Assembly (NCBI GenBank): GCA_021324945.1 | Contig: JAJPID010000040.1 | Coordinates: 1 to 37,031 of the forward strand | Direction: 5' to 3' | Source of the DNA: Lysobacterales bacterium | GTDB lineage: Bacteria; Pseudomonadota; Gammaproteobacteria; Xanthomonadales; Rhodanobacteraceae | Length of the DNA: 37,031 nucleotides | Shown: positions 34,006 to 37,031 of the stretch, piece by piece | How the letters are laid out: every line of letters begins with the position of its first letter | Numbering within the stretch: position 1 is the stretch's first letter | Translations under genes and position numbers: made by a program | The notes under the pieces: model-generated | Databases searched by the model: none | Told to the model about the DNA's origin: nothing | What the model saw: only the letters and a program-made list of their open reading frames with translations

Positions 34006-35839
34006 AGCCCCAGTGCCTCATGGCGGGTTCGAGCAGCGGAAGAACCGGTTCGAAATATTCGCGGTACCGTTTCCATCGCCCGATCGAACTCGCATACAGC
34101 GGCTGCACCACTTGGGCGTAACTCGGAGTACCGATATAGCCCTTGCGGCGGGCATGTTCGCTGAATTCCCGCAGCGGCGCAGCGTCTTCGAGTTGCAGAA
34201 ACGCGGCGAGGCGTTCGACATTGGCATCGAAATCCTCGATGACACGCTCGTAACGCCACTCGAATAAGTTCGGTCTCAGAAGTTCGACGTGCGCAAACCA
34301 GAACTTCATGGCCGCTGCGTAGCCCGCTGCCAGGCGCGGCAGAGTCGAGCACAACGCGATATAAGCCGGCGCATTGAAGTGCTGCATGTAGTTGCTCAAC
34401 ACGACATCGCAGGGATGCCGTACCACGAAGATGATCCTGGCGTTCGGGAAAAGCCGAACCAGCAGCGGCAGGCGCAGCATGGTCAGCGGATTCTTGTCCA
34501 CCAGGCGCTGCCCCGGCTGTAATTGCACGACCTCGGCCACCGCCTTCCAGTAGACATCCCGCAACGCCGCGCACTGCACCGAGTCGAGTTCACCCAGCTG
34601 CTCTGGATATTGGAATCCCATTGCCTGCATACACTCGATCACGCGCTGCACGAACGGGCGTTCGTCCATTGAGGCCATGCCGGGATGCGCATCCAGCATC
34701 TGCTCCAGCATGGTGGTGCCAGAGCGTGGAAAGCCGAGCACGAATATGGGCGACTCCGTCGCCGAAGGCGAGACGGCCGGTTTCCAGGTCGCGTAGTGCT
34801 CGGGCGTCACATAGAAATTTGCGATGTTGAGCGGATTAGCGCTGGGCAGCATCAATTCGGGCACCAGTTGCGCGGCGATGTCGAGTTGCGCCTGATGCGC
34901 TCGCTGCAGATATTGCATGCAAGCTGCATAGTCGCCTTGCTTGTCGCAAAGCTTGGCCAGCAGGAAACACGTGTCCACGTAGCGGCGGTTCGAATCGGGT
35001 TGGCCGAGCAACTGCTGCAACAGCGCGCGTGCTTCGCCCGCATTGCCTTCGCGGGCCGCCATCACGGCATTGGCTTCCATCAATTCAGCTCGCAGGATCA
35101 CATCGTGGACGGCATCCGGAGCCGGCAATTGCGCGAGCAGGTCGCGGGCTTCTTCCATCTTGTTGAGCCGTTCGAGCACCAGGATCAGCCGTGCGCGCGC
35201 TGCGTCGCGCGATGCCGGATCATCGAGTTGGGATCGCAGCAGCGCTTCCCCTTCTGCTTCCAAGCCCGTGCGCAGCAACACTGCCGCAAGTTCCACGCGC
35301 AGGATTCCGCTCAGATGTCCGGCCCACGAAGACCAGTCGGCGAGAATCTGCTTCGCATCGGCTTCTTCTCCGCATTCCAGGCACATCTGCGCGCCGTAGA
35401 TGCGCGCTTCGTAGTTTGAAGGATCGAGTTGGAAGACACGCCACAGCAGCTCCTTTGCGCGCACCACACGTTTCAGCTCGACGAACAGATAAGCGAGGTT
35501 GACGAGAAACCGCGGGTTGTCCGGCTGAAGCCGCACCGCGGTCTCGTAGGCTTGTTGCGCGTGCTGATACCGGCCCGAGTCGCGCAGGGCGATGCCGAGG
35601 TTGTTCCAGTACAAAGGTTCGCCCGGATGCTGCCGCGTGAGTTCGGCAAACTGTTCAATCGCTTCGCGCGCACGGCCGCGCGCGAGCAGGCAAAGCCCCA
35701 GCACATTGCGTGCAAGCGGCTCGGAATACGTGCGCGCCAGTACCTCTCCTGCGATGCGTTCGGCTTCCGCTATGCGTCCTTGCTCATAGGCGCGCGCGGC
35801 CTGCTGCGGAGAAAAATCGGACGATGCCTGCTGTTGCAT
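33995..35839 (-). CDS. TPR-repeat sulfotransferase 3
   Basis: The 614-aa protein has a long TPR region (about 10-320; for example YWNNLGIALRDSGRYQHAQ and YLFVELKRVVRAKELLWRVF). A sulfotransferase domain follows: IFVLGFPRSGTTMLEQML (GFPRSGTT 368-375), MDERPFVQRVIECMQ, RLVDKNPLTMLRLPLL, ARIIFVVRHPCDVVLSNYM, and SSIGRWKRYREYFEPVLPLL at the end. It is more distant from copies 1 and 2, with a longer TPR part. The ATG at 35839 has AGGG nine bases upstream. It lies just downstream of a strong terminator that closes the receptor gene, so expression may depend on read-through. It overlaps the oxygenase gene by eleven bases. Confidence 0.88.
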   Translation of the reverse strand: MQQQASSDFSPQQAARAYEQGRIAEAERIAGEVLARTYSEPLARNVLGLCLLARGRAREAIEQFAELTRQHPGEPLYWNNLGIALRDSGRYQHAQQAYETAVRLQPDNPRFLVNLAYLFVELKRVVRAKELLWRVFQLDPSNYEARIYGAQMCLECGEEADAKQILADWSSWAGHLSGILRVELAAVLLRTGLEAEGEALLRSQLDDPASRDAARARLILVLERLNKMEEARDLLAQLPAPDAVHDVILRAELMEANAVMAAREGNAGEARALLQQLLGQPDSNRRYVDTCFLLAKLCDKQGDYAACMQYLQRAHQAQLDIAAQLVPELMLPSANPLNIANFYVTPEHYATWKPAVSPSATESPIFVLGFPRSGTTMLEQMLDAHPGMASMDERPFVQRVIECMQAMGFQYPEQLGELDSVQCAALRDVYWKAVAEVVQLQPGQRLVDKNPLTMLRLPLLVRLFPNARIIFVVRHPCDVVLSNYMQHFNAPAYIALCSTLPRLAAGYAAAMKFWFAHVELLRPNLFEWRYERVIEDFDANVERLAAFLQLEDAAPLREFSEHARRKGYIGTPSYAQVVQPLYASSIGRWKRYREYFEPVLPLLEPAMRHWGYES

Positions 35840-35853
35840 TCCACGACCCTGCC

Positions 35854-35886
35854 AAAAAAAAAGCCGCGCGGTTTGCACCGCGCGGC
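35854..35886 (-). terminator. Rho-independent terminator after the TonB receptor gene
   Basis: On the minus strand a perfect 10-bp stem with a 4-nt loop (35886-35877 with 35872-35863, loop TTGC on the plus strand) is followed by nine T (35862-35854). It lies 27 nt after the receptor stop and ends only 14 nt before the ATG of sulfotransferase 3. Confidence 0.9.
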
Positions 35887-35912
35887 GTGAGTGTACTGCT
35901 CGCTTGCCTGGA

Positions 35913-37031
35913 TCAGAACTTGACCGTCGCACGCGCCCAGTAGAAGCGACCGATGGTGTCGTAGGTGTTCACGTCGGTATCGCCATTGAGCGTGTTGGAC
36001 TGGGTGAAGATCGGCGGCTGCTTGTCGAACACGTTGTCCACACCAAACTGGATCTTGGTGTTGATGGGCTCGATCGTGTAGCCCACTTCCAGATAGTTGT
36101 AGATGATGGTCGGCACACGGAAGGAGTAGAGCATCGAACCGCTCTCGCCGTTCTCGTTCTCGGCCGGATTCCAACTACCCACCTGCTCGTGACCGATGTA
36201 CTGCGTCCGCCAGGAAGCTTCCCACGGCCCAAGGTTCCAGTTCAGGCCCACGGTGCCGCGCACGCGCGGGAACGAGCCATAGTCTTTGTAGAAATGACCA
36301 GCGACATGCGCAATCTGGTCGCCCTGCGTGCCTGGCGCCTGGTCATTGGTGAACTCGGCCAGATACGTGCCCTGCACCCAGGCCGTGAACTGACCCGGCA
36401 GCCAGCGCATCTGCGGGATGCGATAGGAGAGCTGGGCATCCACACCCTTCGTGTCCAGCCGGCCCAAGTTGACCGTGGGCTGATCGATGTAGTGCACCAC
36501 ACCATTGCCTTGGCGATGGATGTACGCACAGAAGGGGCTGTTGTTGTTGGAGAAGCACAGGTTCGCCGCAGTCTGGGCACCAATCGTGGTGATGGTGTCA
36601 TTCAGATACACGCGCCACAAGTCCGCGCTCACCGAGAGGCCCGGAATGAAGTGCGGGTCATACACGAAGCCCCAATCGAACGACTTACCGAACTCCGGCT
36701 TCAGGGGATAGCCCGCGAACACCGAGCCCGAGATCACGCCGGTGGTCTGGGCCAAACCGCCTTGCAATTGCTGGAACGTGGCGCCCGCCGGCACGTTCTG
36801 GCAGGCGTTGGAGTGCGCATTGATTTCATCCTGCGTCAAACCAATGCAGGGATCGTTGAAGGTCGGCGCATTGCCGGTCGGCGGCGTGAACAACTGGCCA
36901 ATGGTGGGCGCGCGGAACACGTCTTGCACGGTGCCACGCAGCAGCAGGTCGTCGATCGGCCGCCACTCCACCGCGATCTTGGTGTTGTTGGTGCTGCCCG
37001 CCAGCGAGTACTTCGAGTAGCGGTCGCCCAA
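35913..37031 (-). CDS. TonB-dependent receptor, C-terminal part (cut by window edge)
   Basis: The visible 372 residues are the end of an outer-membrane beta barrel; the signal peptide, TonB box and plug lie to the right of the window. Marks are RGTVQDVFRAPTIGQLF (a common receptor motif), alternating polar/aromatic barrel strands such as DWGFVYDPHFIPGLSVSADLW, GVDAQLSYRIPQMRWLPGQF and INTKIQFGVDNVFDKQPP, and the final strand GRFYWARATVKF with the terminal Phe needed for barrel insertion. Cysteine pairs (DPCIGL...NACQN and LCFSNNNSPFCAY) suggest disulfide-bonded outer loops. The extracellular ligand is unknown. It is the first gene of the leftward run receptor, sulfotransferase 3, oxygenase, with a terminator after it. 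Confidence 0.92.
   Translation of the reverse strand: MGDRYSKYSLAGSTNNTKIAVEWRPIDDLLLRGTVQDVFRAPTIGQLFTPPTGNAPTFNDPCIGLTQDEINAHSNACQNVPAGATFQQLQGGLAQTTGVISGSVFAGYPLKPEFGKSFDWGFVYDPHFIPGLSVSADLWRVYLNDTITTIGAQTAANLCFSNNNSPFCAYIHRQGNGVVHYIDQPTVNLGRLDTKGVDAQLSYRIPQMRWLPGQFTAWVQGTYLAEFTNDQAPGTQGDQIAHVAGHFYKDYGSFPRVRGTVGLNWNLGPWEASWRTQYIGHEQVGSWNPAENENGESGSMLYSFRVPTIIYNYLEVGYTIEPINTKIQFGVDNVFDKQPPIFTQSNTLNGDTDVNTYDTIGRFYWARATVKF

Overview
The window is a GC-rich chromosomal segment of a gammaproteobacterium. Gene content and style fit the Xanthomonadales, perhaps Rhodanobacteraceae: a GTP-type PEP carboxykinase, an M56 peptidase fused to a TonB C-terminal domain, an S-box riboswitch in front of metB-hom, and TonB receptor/TPR-sulfotransferase clusters. 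The placement is an inference from gene content only. No phage, transposase, plasmid gene or CRISPR array is visible. Most genes are ordinary housekeeping genes.

Layout. (1) 1-4260, minus strand: the first nine codons of a response regulator, an M56-TonB fusion peptidase with its BlaI-type repressor, and a tandem family of three small secreted proteins whose middle copy is a mosaic pseudogene. (2) 4261-5806, minus: rimK with an overlapping RimB-like protease gene, then tRNA-Gly(CCC). (3) 5995-14183, plus: a FecR/DUF6600 envelope protein with a Gln-rich tail and a strong terminator, then thiS, an inverted-repeat element, thiG and trmB, then an SLC13-type and an APC-type transporter. (4) 14191-16821, minus: a REP-like palindrome, then hom and metB under a consensus promoter, a SAM-I riboswitch and a hairpin that covers the metB ribosome-binding site. 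A 14-bp palindrome lies just upstream of the -35. (5) 16974-21272, plus: M20 peptidase, prfC and glutathione-dependent formaldehyde dehydrogenase. (6) 21278-25313: fadE and an alpha/beta hydrolase divergent from a TetR regulator, with a good inverted-repeat operator between them. (7) 25447-30214: pckG, a convergent methyltransferase-like gene, and an ECF sigma/anti-sigma/DUF4097 operon. (8) 30276-37031: three TPR-sulfotransferases, a 2-oxoglutarate/Fe(II) oxygenase and a TonB-dependent receptor that runs off the right edge.

How the genes connect. hom and metB lead from aspartate semialdehyde towards cystathionine, and the leader senses S-adenosylmethionine. fadE, the hydrolase and the TetR gene look like a fatty-acid degradation unit with local control; pckG nearby serves growth on such carbon. 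The right end is the least explained part. A receptor, protein-type sulfotransferases and a hydroxylase are packed with overlapping reading frames, suggesting a system that sulfates and hydroxylates a peptide or surface molecule linked to TonB-dependent uptake. No substrate gene can be recognised within the window.
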